Below, one piece after another: positions 21,118 through 31,916 of a stretch of DNA of 64,000 nucleotides. Position numbers and translations under genes: made by a program. The notes below the pieces were generated by a model, which was not told the origin of the DNA, ran no database searches, and saw only the letters and a program-made list of their open reading frames with translations. Numbering within the stretch: position 1 is the stretch's first letter; each line of letters starts with the position of its first letter. The DNA comes from Salinivibrio kushneri (GTDB lineage Bacteria > Pseudomonadota > Gammaproteobacteria > Enterobacterales > Vibrionaceae): positions 1,513,001-1,577,000 of the forward strand of contig NZ_CP040021.1 in assembly GCF_005280275.1 (NCBI RefSeq). The letters are read 5' to 3'.

Positions 21118-21142
21118 AAAGCCGCGATTAATTCGCGGCTTT
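21118..21142. terminator. Bidirectional terminator between elyC and kdsB
   Basis: AAAGCCGCGA and TCGCGGCTTT form a perfect 10-bp stem with a 5-base loop, with A-rich sequence on the left and T-rich on the right. It serves the two convergent genes. Confidence 0.85.
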
Positions 21143-21176
21143 GTTATTTTCATTCGCAGCAGGCGTAAAACTGCGC

Positions 21177-21944
21177 CTATGCGTTGCTATCGGCGGCTAA
21201 ATAGGCGCGCACTGCCTCTAAGTCAGCTTGGGTATCAACGCCATGCGGCGGCGTCTGTGTGGCAACGGCTACATGGATCTTCTCGCCATGCCATAGCACA
21301 CGCAGTTGCTCCAATGACTCAATCTTCTCCAACGGGCTCGGTGTCCAGTGGATGTAACGGCTGATAAATCCTGCACGATAGCCATAAATACCAATGTGCC
21401 GCAGCAATGCTTGCGGGATCTCAGGTGATTCAGCCTCGAAGTGGGTGCGATCCCACGGAATCGTGGCGCGGCTAAAATACAGGGCAAACCCTTTTTGATC
21501 CGTCACGACTTTGACCACATTGGGATTGAACACTTGCTCTTGGTCATCAATCGCAACCGCCAAGGTGGCCATCGGTGCCTGATCATTCTGACTGAGGTTC
21601 TCCGCCACTTGACCGATTACCGCAGCGGGGATCAAGGGTTCATCGCCTTGCACATTAACGATAATATCATCATCAGCAAAGCCATAGCGTTCAACAACCT
21701 CGGCCAAGCGCTCAGTGCCAGACTCATGGTCGTCACGTGTTAAACACACTTCTCCCCCAAAGGCTCTGACCGCCGCCTCAATACGCTGGTCGTCGGTGGC
21801 AACAATCACCTGAGTGGCACCCGCCGCTTGGGCGCGCTCATAAACGTGTTGGATCATTGGCTTACCGGCGATATCAGCCAACGGTTTACCCGGCAAGCGG
21901 CTCGAGCCAAACCGCGCTGGGATCACCACATAAAACGGGCTCAT
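21177..21944 (-). CDS. kdsB: 3-deoxy-manno-octulosonate cytidylyltransferase
   Basis: CMP-Kdo synthetase, 255 residues (E. coli 248). It activates Kdo with CTP for transfer to lipid A. The N-terminal [23 protein letters not shown] is the nucleotide-binding signature. [14 protein letters not shown] near residue 95 carries the metal-binding aspartate, and [17 protein letters not shown] and [12 protein letters not shown] are conserved. It overlaps ycaR by 4 bases and closes the comEC-msbA-lpxK-ycaR-kdsB run. Cytoplasmic. Confidence 0.97.
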   Translation of the reverse strand: MSPFYVVIPARFGSSRLPGKPLADIAGKPMIQHVYERAQAAGATQVIVATDDQRIEAAVRAFGGEVCLTRDDHESGTERLAEVVERYGFADDDIIVNVQGDEPLIPAAVIGQVAENLSQNDQAPMATLAVAIDDQEQVFNPNVVKVVTDQKGFALYFSRATIPWDRTHFEAESPEIPQALLRHIGIYGYRAGFISRYIHWTPSPLEKIESLEQLRVLWHGEKIHVAVATQTPPHGVDTQADLEAVRAYLAADSNA

Positions 21945-22123
21945 CCCTGGACCTCTTCCAATGACATATCACGAGCTTCTGATTCAAGCAGCACGGGGAT
22001 ACCATCAATAATGGGATAAGCGACACGATCAAACTTACAAACTAACTCATTGTTATCGCGTTGATAATAGAGTTTGCCCTGGCATGATGGGCAGGCCACA
22101 ATTTCAAGCAGACGGTGATCCAT
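21941..22123 (-). CDS. ycaR: Trm112-like protein YcaR
   Basis: Small protein of 60 residues of the Trm112/UPF0434 family. The start is [20 protein letters not shown] with one CPSC zinc-type pair, then [20 protein letters not shown]. The second cysteine pair of archaeal relatives is reduced to one C here. Its role in bacteria is unclear; it sits between lpxK and kdsB as in E. coli. It is probably translated with kdsB (overlap of 4 bases). Confidence 0.93.
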   Translation of the reverse strand: MDHRLLEIVACPSCQGKLYYQRDNNELVCKFDRVAYPIIDGIPVLLESEARDMSLEEVQG

Positions 22124-22132
22124 AGCGTTCCT

Positions 22133-23128
22133 TTATTTTTTATTCGCGTTTGTTTGCAAACGTTCTATCTTGGCGAGTACGGCCTGAGCTGCCTCGTCAG
22201 GCAGCCGCGCCTCTACCGGTAAATACCACCAGTTATCTTGGGCGATCCCTTGGTATTTTACCGCATCTTTTTCTGTCATCAGTAAATGTTGCCCCTTCTT
22301 GCTCAAGCTGTCCAGCTCGTCGGCGTTGAGGGTTTGATGATCGTTAATCCCTTGGCTATAAACAGGTGTCACGCCCATTTGCTGCAAGGTGTTAAAAAAG
22401 CGGGGTGGATGGCCAATCCCAGCAACTGCCACCACTTGCGGTAGCATTGAGGCTTGACAGCGTTGTCCCGTACGTAGGTTAACCGCCAAGCCAGGGACCA
22501 GATGCATCCCCCATTCTTGGCCTTGTGGCGTGCCGCCATTAGTGACCAACATATCGACACTCTCAAGCCTATCGAGTGATTCGCGCAAGGGTCCCAGGGG
22601 CAGATAGTGACCGTTACCAAACCGACGCTGACCATCGATGATCACGATCTCTATGTCTCTTTCAAGCTGGTAGTGCTGTAAACCATCATCTGTGATCACG
22701 ATATCGACACCTTCTTGCAGGATACGTTTAACCGCTTCGCTGCGGTTGGGGTCAACACAAACCGGCACCTGAGTGCGGCGCGCAATTAATACTGGCTCGT
22801 CTCCCGCCGTACGCGGTGGCGTGGTTTGGCTGAGTAATAGTGGATACTGCTCAGATTTGCCGCCATACCCGCGTGACACTACCCCTGGTCGGTAGCCATG
22901 CGCTTTTAGTTGTTCCACCAACCAAATCACAAACGGGGTTTTGCCATTGCCGCCAATCATGATGTTCCCCACCACGATTACCGGCACTGGTGACGAATAG
23001 CGCCGTGTTTTGCCGCGTAAATATTGACGACGGCGATGGCGTGCCACGAGGCCAAATAAGGCGCTAAGCGGCCTTAATAATATCGACCATAGTGGGCGTT
23101 GATGACCAAACCACAGTTGCTCTAGCAT
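22133..23128 (-). CDS. lpxK: Tetraacyldisaccharide 4'-kinase LpxK
   Basis: Inner-membrane kinase adding the 4'-phosphate to the lipid A precursor, 331 residues (E. coli 328). The N-terminal membrane anchor (WSILLRPLSALFGLVARHRR) is followed by the modified Walker A stretch VVGNIMIGGNGKTPFVIWL, then SRGYGGKSEQYP, DEPVLIARR, DIVITDDGLQHYQLERDIEI and LLMTEKDAVKY. It lies 2 bases after the msbA stop, giving tight coupling of lipid A synthesis and export. Confidence 0.97.
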   Translation of the reverse strand: MLEQLWFGHQRPLWSILLRPLSALFGLVARHRRRQYLRGKTRRYSSPVPVIVVGNIMIGGNGKTPFVIWLVEQLKAHGYRPGVVSRGYGGKSEQYPLLLSQTTPPRTAGDEPVLIARRTQVPVCVDPNRSEAVKRILQEGVDIVITDDGLQHYQLERDIEIVIIDGQRRFGNGHYLPLGPLRESLDRLESVDMLVTNGGTPQGQEWGMHLVPGLAVNLRTGQRCQASMLPQVVAVAGIGHPPRFFNTLQQMGVTPVYSQGINDHQTLNADELDSLSKKGQHLLMTEKDAVKYQGIAQDNWWYLPVEARLPDEAAQAVLAKIERLQTNANKK

Positions 23129-23130
23129 AC

Positions 23131-24885
23131 TCAGTCACCAAACTGAATACGGTGAAGTTGTGCATAAGCACCGTCACGCTCAAGGAGTGCTTGATGACTG
23201 CCTCGTTCGACGATCTCACCTTCATCCACAACCAGTATCTGATCGGCATCTTCAATGGTCGACAGTCGGTGTGCTATCACCAACACAGTACGATCTTTTT
23301 GCAGCTCATCCAATGCCGCCTGAATCGCACGTTCAGACTCGGTATCCAGTGCCGACGTTGCTTCATCCAGGATCAAAACGGGCGCATTACGTAGCAAGGC
23401 ACGCGCAATAGCCAAGCGTTGGCGCTGTCCGCCAGACAAGCTCACCCCGTTTTCACCAATCATGGTGTCATAACCGTGGTCAAGCTCTCGAATAAAGTCA
23501 TCCGCGTAGGCAAGTTTCGCGGCGTGCTCGACTTGTTCCCGGCTGTATTTGTCTTCTGCGGCATACGCGATGTTATTCGCCACTGTGTCATTAAACAGGT
23601 GAACATTTTGCGACACCACTGCGACATGCTGACGCAAATTACCCAGGGTATAGTCCTCAATCGGGACGCCATCGAGCGTAATCGCACCACTGTCTAGTTC
23701 ATAAAAACGGGTTAACAAGTTGGCAATGGTACTTTTTCCTGACCCTGAGCGCCCCACCAGGGCTAGGGTCTGACCCGCTGGCAGCTCGAAGCTGACATGA
23801 TTTAGCGCGGGTGCGTCGCGTGTCGGATAGGTGAAGACCACATCCTCGACCTTAATGTCGCCACTCACTTGCTCCACCGCGTGTGTCCCGGTGTCTTTTT
23901 CCGTTTCCAGCTCCATCAGGTTAAATAAACTGTGGCAGGCCGCCATCCCGCGTTGGAACTGAGAGGTCACGTTGGTCAAGGATTTAAGTGGGCGCATCAG
24001 ACCAAACATGGCACCAAATACTACTGCAAAGGTACCTGCGGTCAGCTCAGAGCGGATCGCCTCGGTGTTGGCCAAAATCAGTACCACTACCAATGCCATG
24101 GAGGCAATCAACTGGATCACCGGGTTGGCAATCGCTTGTGCGGACACCAGCTTCATGGTCTGCTGACGCATACGATTACTGACTTTCTCAAAACGCGTCT
24201 TTTCAACGTCTTGGCCACCGTAACTTAACACTACTTTGTGCCCTTTAAGCATTTGCTCGGCGGAGCTAGTCACCGACCCCATGGCATCTTGCATATTGGA
24301 AGAAATGCGACGGAAGCGCTTAGAGACGATGCGGATAGAAATCGCCACCACTGGCGCAATCACCAGAAGAATGGCGGAGAGCTGCCAGCTTGACCAAAAC
24401 ATCAACGCCATCAAACCGATAATGGATGCCCCTTCGCGCACCAAACTGACCAAGGCGCTACTGGTCGCTGACGCGACTTGTTCTGAGTCATAGGTAATCC
24501 GAGAAAGCAGAGCCCCGGACGACTCTTGGTCAAAAAAGCTGACGGGCATTTTCATAAAGTGATTGAACATCCGGCGGCGCATGGTCATCACCACATGACC
24601 CGACACCCAAGATAAGCAATAAGCGGACACAAAGCTCGACAAGCCACGTATCACCATGAGTGCGACCAAATAGACAGGCATCCATTTGAGGAAATCGCCT
24701 TTGACATCGTCATAAGTAAAGCCTTGGTCAAGCAGAGGCTTTAGCATTGAGAGCATCAGGGTGTCACTGGCGGCATTAATCACCAAGGCGATAATGGCAA
24801 CAATCAGCCCTACTTTATAGTTGGCAATGTAGGGCCACAGCTGCTTAAACGTCTGCCAGGTCGTTTTATCTTGATATTCGCTCAT
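23131..24885 (-). CDS. msbA: Lipid A ABC exporter MsbA
   Basis: Half-size ABC exporter, 584 residues (E. coli 582), that flips lipid A-core across the inner membrane as a homodimer. Six membrane helices occupy residues 1-310. The nucleotide-binding domain shows Walker [13 protein letters not shown] near residue 377, the signature [15 protein letters not shown], Walker [14 protein letters not shown] and the switch histidine in [15 protein letters not shown]. Start [20 protein letters not shown]. It follows comEC by 43 bases, which may hold its own promoter. Confidence 0.97.
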   Translation of the reverse strand: MSEYQDKTTWQTFKQLWPYIANYKVGLIVAIIALVINAASDTLMLSMLKPLLDQGFTYDDVKGDFLKWMPVYLVALMVIRGLSSFVSAYCLSWVSGHVVMTMRRRMFNHFMKMPVSFFDQESSGALLSRITYDSEQVASATSSALVSLVREGASIIGLMALMFWSSWQLSAILLVIAPVVAISIRIVSKRFRRISSNMQDAMGSVTSSAEQMLKGHKVVLSYGGQDVEKTRFEKVSNRMRQQTMKLVSAQAIANPVIQLIASMALVVVLILANTEAIRSELTAGTFAVVFGAMFGLMRPLKSLTNVTSQFQRGMAACHSLFNLMELETEKDTGTHAVEQVSGDIKVEDVVFTYPTRDAPALNHVSFELPAGQTLALVGRSGSGKSTIANLLTRFYELDSGAITLDGVPIEDYTLGNLRQHVAVVSQNVHLFNDTVANNIAYAAEDKYSREQVEHAAKLAYADDFIRELDHGYDTMIGENGVSLSGGQRQRLAIARALLRNAPVLILDEATSALDTESERAIQAALDELQKDRTVLVIAHRLSTIEDADQILVVDEGEIVERGSHQALLERDGAYAQLHRIQFGD

Positions 24886-24928
24886 TAAAATCGTTTAGAT
24901 GTGTTAAACAGACGGGCATTCTACTCTT

Positions 24929-27229
24929 TTACAAGTCCGCGTCCAAATATACTGGCCGACGTTTAAACATCTGACGATACCAATAATCGCTGCGGTCCTG
25001 CCGCCAACGTGTTAACTGCCAACCCGAGTCGACACCCTGCCAACGCACTTGGCCATTTGCCGCCGTATCAAGCCAAGTGATACCGGCGTTTTGATAGGCC
25101 AATTTCACCTCTGGTGACGGAAGCTGCCATGGGTTGAGAAGCCCAGTTGACGCGACTGCCCAAACCGGATCAACGGTGCGAATAAACGCTGAGGAAGACG
25201 AAGACGCACTACCATGGTGGGGCACCAAAATGATGTCACTATTAAGCGCCCGTTTATCGGTCAGAGACGCCAACAAATCAGCCTCTCCACTGGCTTCTAT
25301 ATCGCCTGTGAGCAGCAGGCTACGTCCATCGCCAGACACTCGGATTACACAGGAATCATCATTATCAGCACGCGCCTTTTGTGCTGGGGGCCAGAGTACC
25401 GAAAAGGTGAGTCCTTGCCAGCGCCAACGCTCGCCGGCCACACAGGCTTGATACCCAGCACGACGCTCACTGGCACGGCGCCACTGCGGTGAATAGGTAT
25501 CAGACATAAACGTCGCCCCACCATCATGATCACTGTCGCCATGACTGAGAATGAGGCCATCTAACTGCCTGATTTGACGATGGGTCAGAATCGGCGCGAT
25601 AACCGCTTGCGCAATGCCTCCCACCTGCCAGCGGTTGCCCGTGTCATAGAGCACCGCGCGGTGATTCTTACTGATCAATACCGCCAACCCATGCCCGACG
25701 TCCAACACATCAATTTGCCAGTTGACCGGTTTAGGGTCTCGCCAAGCTACCACGGCTGCGACCAGGACCAGCATCACCGCCTTTAAACGATGCCAGCGCC
25801 ACCCGTAGAGTCCCCAAGCGAGCACCATCGCCGATATTGCCCAGCCTGCCGATGTGACTGGGGCGGGTAACCAGGTATCAGCCGCCAGATCGGCGAGTGC
25901 CATCACTGGTTGCAGGCTGGCATTTGCCCCACCCCATACCCAATCCGCAACCCAGGAAAGCGATAGACTCTCACTCAGCAGGCCAACAAAGACCAGTGGA
26001 ACGGTCACCATACCCACCCAAGGCACCGCCACGAGGTTAATGGGCGTGGCAGCGGCGCTGATCCCGGCAAATAACCCTAATTGCAAAGGAAGCATTCCTA
26101 CCAATAGAATCAATTGTATGCCGATAAGCTGCTTGATAGGACGAAGCCAAGGCCGTGTTTGTATTCGACCATCAGAGGGGGCATGGGTCAGCGAGTAATG
26201 CGCCATGCATAAGGCCCCTACAGCAGCAAACGAGAGCCAAAAACTCATTGAGAAACCGGCAAAAGGGTCGCGGAGCAATACCAATAATAAGGTTAACTGC
26301 AGCAAATTGAGCGGGGAAATCCGCGCTCCCAAGCGTTTACTGATTGAGACCAGCATCAAGGCAATGAGCGCGCGTTGAGTGGGCAGTGCAAACCCGGCCA
26401 ATGCCGCATAGAGCGAGGCCACCCCCATCGCCACGTACAAAGGCAGCCATAAAAACAGGCGTCGTTCCGGGAGAAAGACGCGCGCCCAACGGCCGATTTG
26501 CCACCCTATCCCGTAGGCCAAACCAATATGCAATCCTGAAATAGCCATCAAATGGGCTAAACCACTGTGCGTCAGGGTGTCCCAGTGCGCTGGAGTTAAC
26601 CATTCCCGCTCGCCAAGGCTCAATGCTAATAAATGCGGCCCAAAGGCAAGCGGCGACAAAGCTGGGCTGAGTGTATCAAGTAACTGCTGACGCCAACTCA
26701 CCTGCTCGGTTAGCCGCGTTGCTTCTTTGAGTCGGGCCTTGGCATGCACTCGCCGTGCAACGTAGTATTTTTCCGCATCAAATCCCGCCTCGTTTAACCG
26801 TCCGTAAGGGGGCTTAAACGTCACCACCAATTGCCAACGTTCACCTTGCTTGGGATAAGGGGGAGATTGCCAATAAACGCGCACTCTGGCTGAGCGAAAA
26901 GGCGGCAATCTTGTCTGATTAATTTTATCAACGTCAAAAATAATCGCTTGCGCCCCCGTTTTTGCGCTGAAAAGGGTGCCCACTGTCCCACTGATTGTAG
27001 TATCCTCTTGGTGTGAAATGACGTGGATCACGTCGGCTTGATACAAGTTTGCGGACAATACAGCCCAAGTGAGCCCTAGCGCGCTTCCAGCAAGCCACCA
27101 CCAACGTCTTTTCCACCCAACAACGAAGACGATAACTGTCATGATGCAGACCCAAATTGGCGGTAACATTGGCCACCAAGGTAGCGACAGCACAGCCAGT
27201 GCGGCAGTCAATGTAAAGGTCAGCGTCAT
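24929..27229 (-). CDS. comEC: DNA internalisation protein ComEC/Rec2
   Basis: Polytopic inner-membrane channel for single-stranded DNA uptake in natural transformation, 766 residues. Order: N-terminal helices, an OB-like domain (ISGTVGTLFSAKTGAQAIIF), the competence membrane domain (LTHSGLAHLMAISGLHIGLAYGIGW near residues 225-260), and a C-terminal metallo-beta-lactamase-like nuclease domain with GLILSHGDSDHDGG near residue 560 (HxDxDH) and ILVPHHGS. All expected catalytic residues are present. E. coli has the homologue (ycaI) in the same place before msbA. Divergent from the DUF2062 gene. Confidence 0.94.
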   Translation of the reverse strand: MTLTFTLTAALAVLSLPWWPMLPPIWVCIMTVIVFVVGWKRRWWWLAGSALGLTWAVLSANLYQADVIHVISHQEDTTISGTVGTLFSAKTGAQAIIFDVDKINQTRLPPFRSARVRVYWQSPPYPKQGERWQLVVTFKPPYGRLNEAGFDAEKYYVARRVHAKARLKEATRLTEQVSWRQQLLDTLSPALSPLAFGPHLLALSLGEREWLTPAHWDTLTHSGLAHLMAISGLHIGLAYGIGWQIGRWARVFLPERRLFLWLPLYVAMGVASLYAALAGFALPTQRALIALMLVSISKRLGARISPLNLLQLTLLLVLLRDPFAGFSMSFWLSFAAVGALCMAHYSLTHAPSDGRIQTRPWLRPIKQLIGIQLILLVGMLPLQLGLFAGISAAATPINLVAVPWVGMVTVPLVFVGLLSESLSLSWVADWVWGGANASLQPVMALADLAADTWLPAPVTSAGWAISAMVLAWGLYGWRWHRLKAVMLVLVAAVVAWRDPKPVNWQIDVLDVGHGLAVLISKNHRAVLYDTGNRWQVGGIAQAVIAPILTHRQIRQLDGLILSHGDSDHDGGATFMSDTYSPQWRRASERRAGYQACVAGERWRWQGLTFSVLWPPAQKARADNDDSCVIRVSGDGRSLLLTGDIEASGEADLLASLTDKRALNSDIILVPHHGSASSSSSAFIRTVDPVWAVASTGLLNPWQLPSPEVKLAYQNAGITWLDTAANGQVRWQGVDSGWQLTRWRQDRSDYWYRQMFKRRPVYLDADL

Positions 27230-27258
27230 TGCGTAATTTCCAGGTAATGTAAACAGGT

Positions 27259-27816
27259 ATGCCTAAGAAGTTTTTCCAACGCTATATGCCCAAGCGCGAA
27301 ACATTGCGCGACAATAAGGCACTCAAGGTGTTTGGTAGCCTGTTGCATGACCCCAACTTATGGTGCCTTAACCGCCGGTCGGCTTCCGGTGCCTTTGCCG
27401 TCGGCCTGTTTATGGCATTTGTCCCCTTGCCCAGCCAAATGATCATGGCCGCCGGGCTCGCGATCTTATTTGGGGTTAACCTGCCGCTCGCCGTTGCGCT
27501 AGTATGGGTAAGCAACCCCATCACCATGCCTGTGCTTTTTTATCTCGCTTATAAGCTCGGCACCTGGATGATGAATAGTCCGCCGTACCCGTTCCACTTT
27601 GAACTATCGTGGCATTACTTGGCGGAGCAAATGAGCCACATCGGCCCCCCGTTTTTATTAGGCTGCGCCACCAGCGGACTGGTGATGGCTGTCATCGGCT
27701 ATTTCGCTGTACGTGGCATATGGCGCTATTCTGTGGTCAGAAGCTGGGAAAAACGTAAATTACGTTTGCCCAAGAAAATAAAAGAAGTGTTGCCTAACCC
27801 AAACAAGCCCTCTTAA
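27259..27816 (+). CDS. DUF2062 domain membrane protein
   Basis: Protein of 185 residues with three probable membrane segments: AVGLFMAFVPLPSQMIMAAG, LPLAVALVWVSNPITMPVLF and LLGCATSGLVMAVIGYFAVR. The NPITMPVLF and SGAFAVGLFMAFVPLPSQ stretches are the DUF2062 signature. The N-terminus (FQRYMPKRETLRDNKALKVF) and the C-terminus are basic, so both probably face the cytoplasm. The function is unknown. It is common beside comEC in vibrios and related bacteria. It is 29 bases from comEC, on the other strand. Confidence 0.88.
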   Translation: MPKKFFQRYMPKRETLRDNKALKVFGSLLHDPNLWCLNRRSASGAFAVGLFMAFVPLPSQMIMAAGLAILFGVNLPLAVALVWVSNPITMPVLFYLAYKLGTWMMNSPPYPFHFELSWHYLAEQMSHIGPPFLLGCATSGLVMAVIGYFAVRGIWRYSVVRSWEKRKLRLPKKIKEVLPNPNKPS

Positions 27817-27944
27817 ATCGTCCTGATTTAATCTACGCGAGGCATCAAACGCGACCAACCGTCGTCAGGCAAAAGTGCGATGCAATCGTCAGCCCCGCGT
27901 CTGCACATGGTATTCCCTTTAGGGGTCAGCAAAGCAGATCAAAA

Positions 27945-27964
27945 AGAGCCCGTTGTCGGGCTCT
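27945..27964 (-). terminator. Terminator after lolE
   Basis: On the minus strand AGAGCCCG and CGGGCTCT form an 8-bp stem with a 4-base loop followed by TTTTTG. It lies 56 bases past the lolE stop and probably ends the lolCDE transcript. Confidence 0.8.
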
Positions 27965-28020
27965 TGGTGTTAATACAATAAAGCGTATCAGTGATCACAG
28001 CATGCCAAGCGGCATAGCCA

Positions 28021-29259
28021 CTATTTGGCACTCAACACCGCGGCAGGCTCGAGCTGACAAGCTCTTCGGGCGGGATACCAAGCGGCAAGCAAACTAAGCA
28101 GTATGGCAGTGATACTCACAAGTGCCACGTCCGCAGCATGCAGTTCACTGGGCAAGAAATTAATAAAGTATACATCCCCTGATAAAAAGCGATGCCCGAG
28201 CCACTGTTCGACCTGAGACAATATCGCCGTAAGATGAGTGGCGAGAGTGACGCCCAAGATACTGCCCAACACACTGCCTAAGGCACCAGAAAAGAGCCCA
28301 TACCAAATAAAGATGCGACGAATCAGCCGATCTTCTGCCCCCATGGTACGCAAAATCGCGATGTCCGCGGCTCTATCTTTTACCGACATCATCAAAGTTG
28401 ACACCACGTTGAAGCAGGCCACGCCAATCACCAGCACCATGACCAAATACATGATGGTTCTCACCAATTGGATATCTCGATATAAATAACCGAACTCACT
28501 GGTCCAGTCTTTTAGATACACATAGGTGGTTAGCGTTTGGCCGACTTCATGTACAATCTGACGAGCCTGCAACACCGGAGACACCTTTAGAGACACACCG
28601 GTCACTGACTGTCCCATTTGCATAATAGATTGCGCGTCCTGAAGTCGCATCAGGGCCAATGAATGGTCAATTTGGCCACCAAGGCGTAATAGGCCTGCCA
28701 CTTGCATTCTCACTCGCTTTGGGGCGCGCAATGCAAGTTGGCTGTCCGTCGCAGGGACCATGACCGTCAACCAATCCCCTTGACTAACGCCCAGCTTCGC
28801 CGCCACACCTTGTCCCAACACAATCTGCGACTGCCCGACTGGCAAGCTCTCCCAGCCACCTTCAATATAATCACCAATGCGACTCACGGTTTGTTCATCA
28901 CTCGGATCAACCGCGCGAATTTTCGCAGGCTGTAACGCCGAGCCATGCTCCATCAACACCGTCAGCTCAACATAGGGAGCCGCAGCCTCGACATTGGGAT
29001 GCTGCTCAGTCTGACGTTTGACCTGTTGCCAGTTATCGATAGGGCCATTGACACCAAACACTTGTGCATGCGGCACCACAGACAGCACACGTTGATTCAG
29101 TTCGCGCTCAAAGCCATTCATCGCAGACAGACCCACAATGATCACCATCACCCCCACCGCAATCCCGATCACTGACGATAAGGAAATAAAAGAGACCAAG
29201 CGATTGCGTTGTCTGGCGCGACTAAAACGACGACCGATGGCCAACGATAAAGGCTTCAT
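28021..29259 (-). CDS. lolE: Lipoprotein-releasing transporter permease LolE
   Basis: Inner-membrane subunit of LolCDE, which extracts outer-membrane lipoproteins and passes them to LolA. The protein is 412 residues with one N-terminal helix ([20 protein letters not shown]), a periplasmic domain, and three C-terminal helices of the MacB/FtsX type ([57 protein letters not shown]). [17 protein letters not shown] is the coupling-helix region. As third gene, after lolC and lolD, it is called LolE by order; LolC and LolE are close paralogues. It overlaps lolD by 4 bases. Confidence 0.93.
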   Translation of the reverse strand: MKPLSLAIGRRFSRARQRNRLVSFISLSSVIGIAVGVMVIIVGLSAMNGFERELNQRVLSVVPHAQVFGVNGPIDNWQQVKRQTEQHPNVEAAAPYVELTVLMEHGSALQPAKIRAVDPSDEQTVSRIGDYIEGGWESLPVGQSQIVLGQGVAAKLGVSQGDWLTVMVPATDSQLALRAPKRVRMQVAGLLRLGGQIDHSLALMRLQDAQSIMQMGQSVTGVSLKVSPVLQARQIVHEVGQTLTTYVYLKDWTSEFGYLYRDIQLVRTIMYLVMVLVIGVACFNVVSTLMMSVKDRAADIAILRTMGAEDRLIRRIFIWYGLFSGALGSVLGSILGVTLATHLTAILSQVEQWLGHRFLSGDVYFINFLPSELHAADVALVSITAILLSLLAAWYPARRACQLEPAAVLSAK

Positions 29260-29945
29260 GCTCCCTCCTGCCCCAGCAACTGGCCGTCTTGCATGGTCAG
29301 TTGACGATCCAATTTTGCTGCCAGCTCACCGTCATGGGTTACCACTAAAAAGGCCGTGCCATGCTGCGCGTTGAGCTGGCGCATCAAATCGTAGATTTCC
29401 AGCGCGGTGGTATGATCAAGGTTCCCCGTAGGCTCATCGGCTAACACTAATTTAGGTTCATTGACTAACGCACGCGCAATGGCCACACGCTGGCGCTCGC
29501 CACCTGAGAGTTCCGATGGACGGTGACTGAGTCGGTGCCCGACCCCGACCGCATTGAGCATAGCCGTTGCTCGTTCAGACGCGGCGCTGTGGCGCATTTT
29601 GTTAATCAACAGCGGCATCATCACATTTTCCAGCGCGGTGAAATCGGCGAGTAAGTGGTGAAACTGATACACAAACCCCAATGTCTGATTGCGCCGTTTC
29701 GCTTGCTGCGTGGCCGTCATCGCATTGACCGCCTCACCCTCAATCCACACGTCACCTTCCGAAGGCAAGTCTAGGGTTCCCAGGGTATGCAGTAAGGTGC
29801 TTTTCCCCGAGCCTGAGGAGCCCACTATCGCCACCAGCTCTCCCGGAGCGATGGTCAAGGAAACATCATTTAATACGCAGGTCGGCTGTCCGCCCTCTTG
29901 ATAGGTTTTACTGACGCGGTGACAGGACAACAAAGATTTACTCAT
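29256..29945 (-). CDS. lolD: Lipoprotein-releasing ATPase LolD
   Basis: ATPase of the LolCDE complex, 229 residues (E. coli 233). Walker A is [16 protein letters not shown] near residue 40, the signature is [15 protein letters not shown], Walker B is [13 protein letters not shown], and the switch region is [33 protein letters not shown] is the typical LolD Q-loop. It overlaps lolC by 8 bases and lolE by 4, so the three are translated as one unit. Confidence 0.97.
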   Translation of the reverse strand: MSKSLLSCHRVSKTYQEGGQPTCVLNDVSLTIAPGELVAIVGSSGSGKSTLLHTLGTLDLPSEGDVWIEGEAVNAMTATQQAKRRNQTLGFVYQFHHLLADFTALENVMMPLLINKMRHSAASERATAMLNAVGVGHRLSHRPSELSGGERQRVAIARALVNEPKLVLADEPTGNLDHTTALEIYDLMRQLNAQHGTAFLVVTHDGELAAKLDRQLTMQDGQLLGQEGA

Positions 29946-31125
29946 AACGCAGTGCCTCAGCAGGGTGAACAGATGCCGCTTTAAATGCAGGAAATAGCGT
30001 GGCTAGCACACTTAGCACGACCGCTAAGCCTAATACCATCGCCACATGAAAAGGATTAATAACCACAGGTAACGCTAGGCCGTTACCCAGTAGACTCACG
30101 CCAAAAATAGACATGATTTCATTGATGTATGCCGATAGGAGCACACCGAGCACGCCGCCTACCGCCGCGCCCAGCACACCACTCAAGCTGCCTTGAGCAA
30201 CGAAGACAGCCACAATGTCTTTATCTTGCATCCCAAGGGTTTTTAGAATCGCGACCTCAGATTGCTTCTCCATGACCACCATGATCAGCGCGGAAATAAT
30301 GTTAAAGGCGGCGACAATCACAATCAGGCTGAGCATCAAGCTCATCATGTTCTTTTCCATTTTTACCGCTTGAAACAGCTCGCCACGCCAAACGCGCCAA
30401 TCCGTCCAGGTATCGGGATCTGCATGTGTCTTTAATTGGGTAATGGCAAATGGATCATCTAAAAACAGGCGTAAGTCGTTGGCTTGAGACGGCGGCTCCC
30501 CACTGAGTCTCGCCACATCCTCAATGTTAGCCAGCATTAACTGCCCATCGACATCCGTGCCGGTATGAAAGATCCCCGCCACTGTAAAGAGACGCTGTGC
30601 GGGGATCCGACCTATCGGTGTAAAGCGGCTGGCACTGGTTACCATCACGCGCACGGCATCCCCGACGCGGAGTTGTAACTCAGAGGCCATGCTACGCCCA
30701 ATGATCACTTGATAGCGCCCGGCGGCCAGTGCCGATAATTCACCTTGCAATAAGTGGGCAGCCAAGGGCTCATGCGCACTGGGGTCGATACCCTCTAACA
30801 AGCCGGCGCTTAAGCCTTTACGGCTTTGAATCACGGCATCCGTGGTTTGTATCGGCGCCGTATCAATCACATGAGGCCAACGCTCAATCACGGTTTGATC
30901 TGGATTTGCTTGCCCGTTAGCAATAATCGCATGAGGCAACACGCCAAGGATTCGGCCTTTCAGCTGAGCTTCAAAGCCATTCATCACCGACGAGACGGTG
31001 ATTAACGCCATCACGCCAATAGCAATGCCTGCCGTCGACATCGACGAGACAAATCGGCCAAAACGGTCGGCTGAACGGCCGCGTAAATATCGCAAGCCAA
31101 TAAACACCGACAAGGGTTGAAACAT
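29938..31125 (-). CDS. lolC: Lipoprotein-releasing transporter permease LolC
   Basis: First gene of lolCDE, 395 residues (E. coli 399). It has the N-terminal helix ([20 protein letters not shown]), a periplasmic domain with the [20 protein letters not shown] stretch typical of LolC (the region that contacts LolA), and three C-terminal helices ([20 protein letters not shown] onwards). [19 protein letters not shown] is the coupling region. It is divergent from the PilZ-mfd unit across about 190 bases. Confidence 0.94.
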   Translation of the reverse strand: MFQPLSVFIGLRYLRGRSADRFGRFVSSMSTAGIAIGVMALITVSSVMNGFEAQLKGRILGVLPHAIIANGQANPDQTVIERWPHVIDTAPIQTTDAVIQSRKGLSAGLLEGIDPSAHEPLAAHLLQGELSALAAGRYQVIIGRSMASELQLRVGDAVRVMVTSASRFTPIGRIPAQRLFTVAGIFHTGTDVDGQLMLANIEDVARLSGEPPSQANDLRLFLDDPFAITQLKTHADPDTWTDWRVWRGELFQAVKMEKNMMSLMLSLIVIVAAFNIISALIMVVMEKQSEVAILKTLGMQDKDIVAVFVAQGSLSGVLGAAVGGVLGVLLSAYINEIMSIFGVSLLGNGLALPVVINPFHVAMVLGLAVVLSVLATLFPAFKAASVHPAEALRYE

Positions 31126-31275
31126 AGCGCACCTAGCTTATTGTTTTGATTCGTTGCAAGCATACCTGTCCCACACTAGGACGCCAAGCCAACCTTGCGT
31201 TAAAGCCAGGATTCACAGCATAAACACCGTCTCCTTTACCAAGAAAAAGCCACTAACCTTTACCTCTTGCCAAGG

Positions 31276-31294
31276 GTGCGTGATAATCATTAAT
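31276..31294 (+). promoter_or_regulatory. Fur-box-like palindrome before the PilZ gene
   Basis: GTGCGTGATAATCATTAAT contains the palindromic core TGATAATCA and matches about 13 of 19 Fur consensus positions, 11 of them in the last 13. It lies 24 bases before the start of the PilZ gene. The left third does not match, so it may be chance. Confidence 0.3.
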
Positions 31295-31318
31295 ACAACT
31301 GCAACCTAAGGCACAGTG

Positions 31319-31912
31319 ATGAGCCAAGACGAATATTTTTCTGTGCGAGCGGCGATTCGCATTAATGTTGAGCCTCTTGCCGACAATCAAGTCCAGCCGG
31401 ATGCGCAGGCTTTTACCGCCGAAATCCCGGCACCTTTTCGCCTAGCAAGTCAATGCGGCCAGCTCGATAGCGACGTAGAAAAAGATTTAAAGGCTATCGA
31501 TCCAGAAGATGCCTCTGCGTTATTCCGGGTGCTGCAGGCTCAGAACGAAAAAATGACACTGATGATGGGCTATATGCTCAGTCACGAAGATCAGCCCAAT
31601 CATCGCTTTGTGACACACGCCTTTGGGGCGAGCAGTTTTTCTTATCATAGTCATTCACCGCTTAAAAAAGGCGTGCATGCGCGCGTGAAGTTATTTCTCG
31701 ATTATCCGCCGACGGCCATCTATTGCTACGGCGTCGTCACCGGGTGCGAGCCTGATGCCGACAGTGAGCAAGAAAATCCTGACTATGTGATCCAAATCCA
31801 GTACACGCGTTTATTGGAAGAAGACCGCGACACGCTCATTCGTGCGGCGCTGCATCATCAGCAGAAACTACTAAAAAAACGTGCACGAAACCGCAAACAA
31901 TCAAGCAGTTAA
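31319..31912 (+). CDS. PilZ-domain protein with degenerate c-di-GMP motifs (PlzB-like)
   Basis: Protein of 197 residues. The region from HRFVTHAFGASSFSYHS to CYGVVTG has the spacing of a PilZ beta-barrel (SPLKKGVHARVKLFLDYPP), but the RxxxR and D/NxSxxG c-di-GMP-binding motifs are not recognisable. The N-terminal 100 residues (FRVLQAQNEKMTLMMGYMLS) look like the YcgR-type N-domain or a helical linker. The same position, between lolC and mfd, is held by a PilZ gene in Vibrio cholerae. The role may be structural or regulatory without ligand binding. The C-terminus is basic. The ATG at 31319 is preferred to the GTG at 31316. Confidence 0.72.
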   Translation: MSQDEYFSVRAAIRINVEPLADNQVQPDAQAFTAEIPAPFRLASQCGQLDSDVEKDLKAIDPEDASALFRVLQAQNEKMTLMMGYMLSHEDQPNHRFVTHAFGASSFSYHSHSPLKKGVHARVKLFLDYPPTAIYCYGVVTGCEPDADSEQENPDYVIQIQYTRLLEEDRDTLIRAALHHQQKLLKKRARNRKQSSS

Positions 31913-31916
31913 AATC

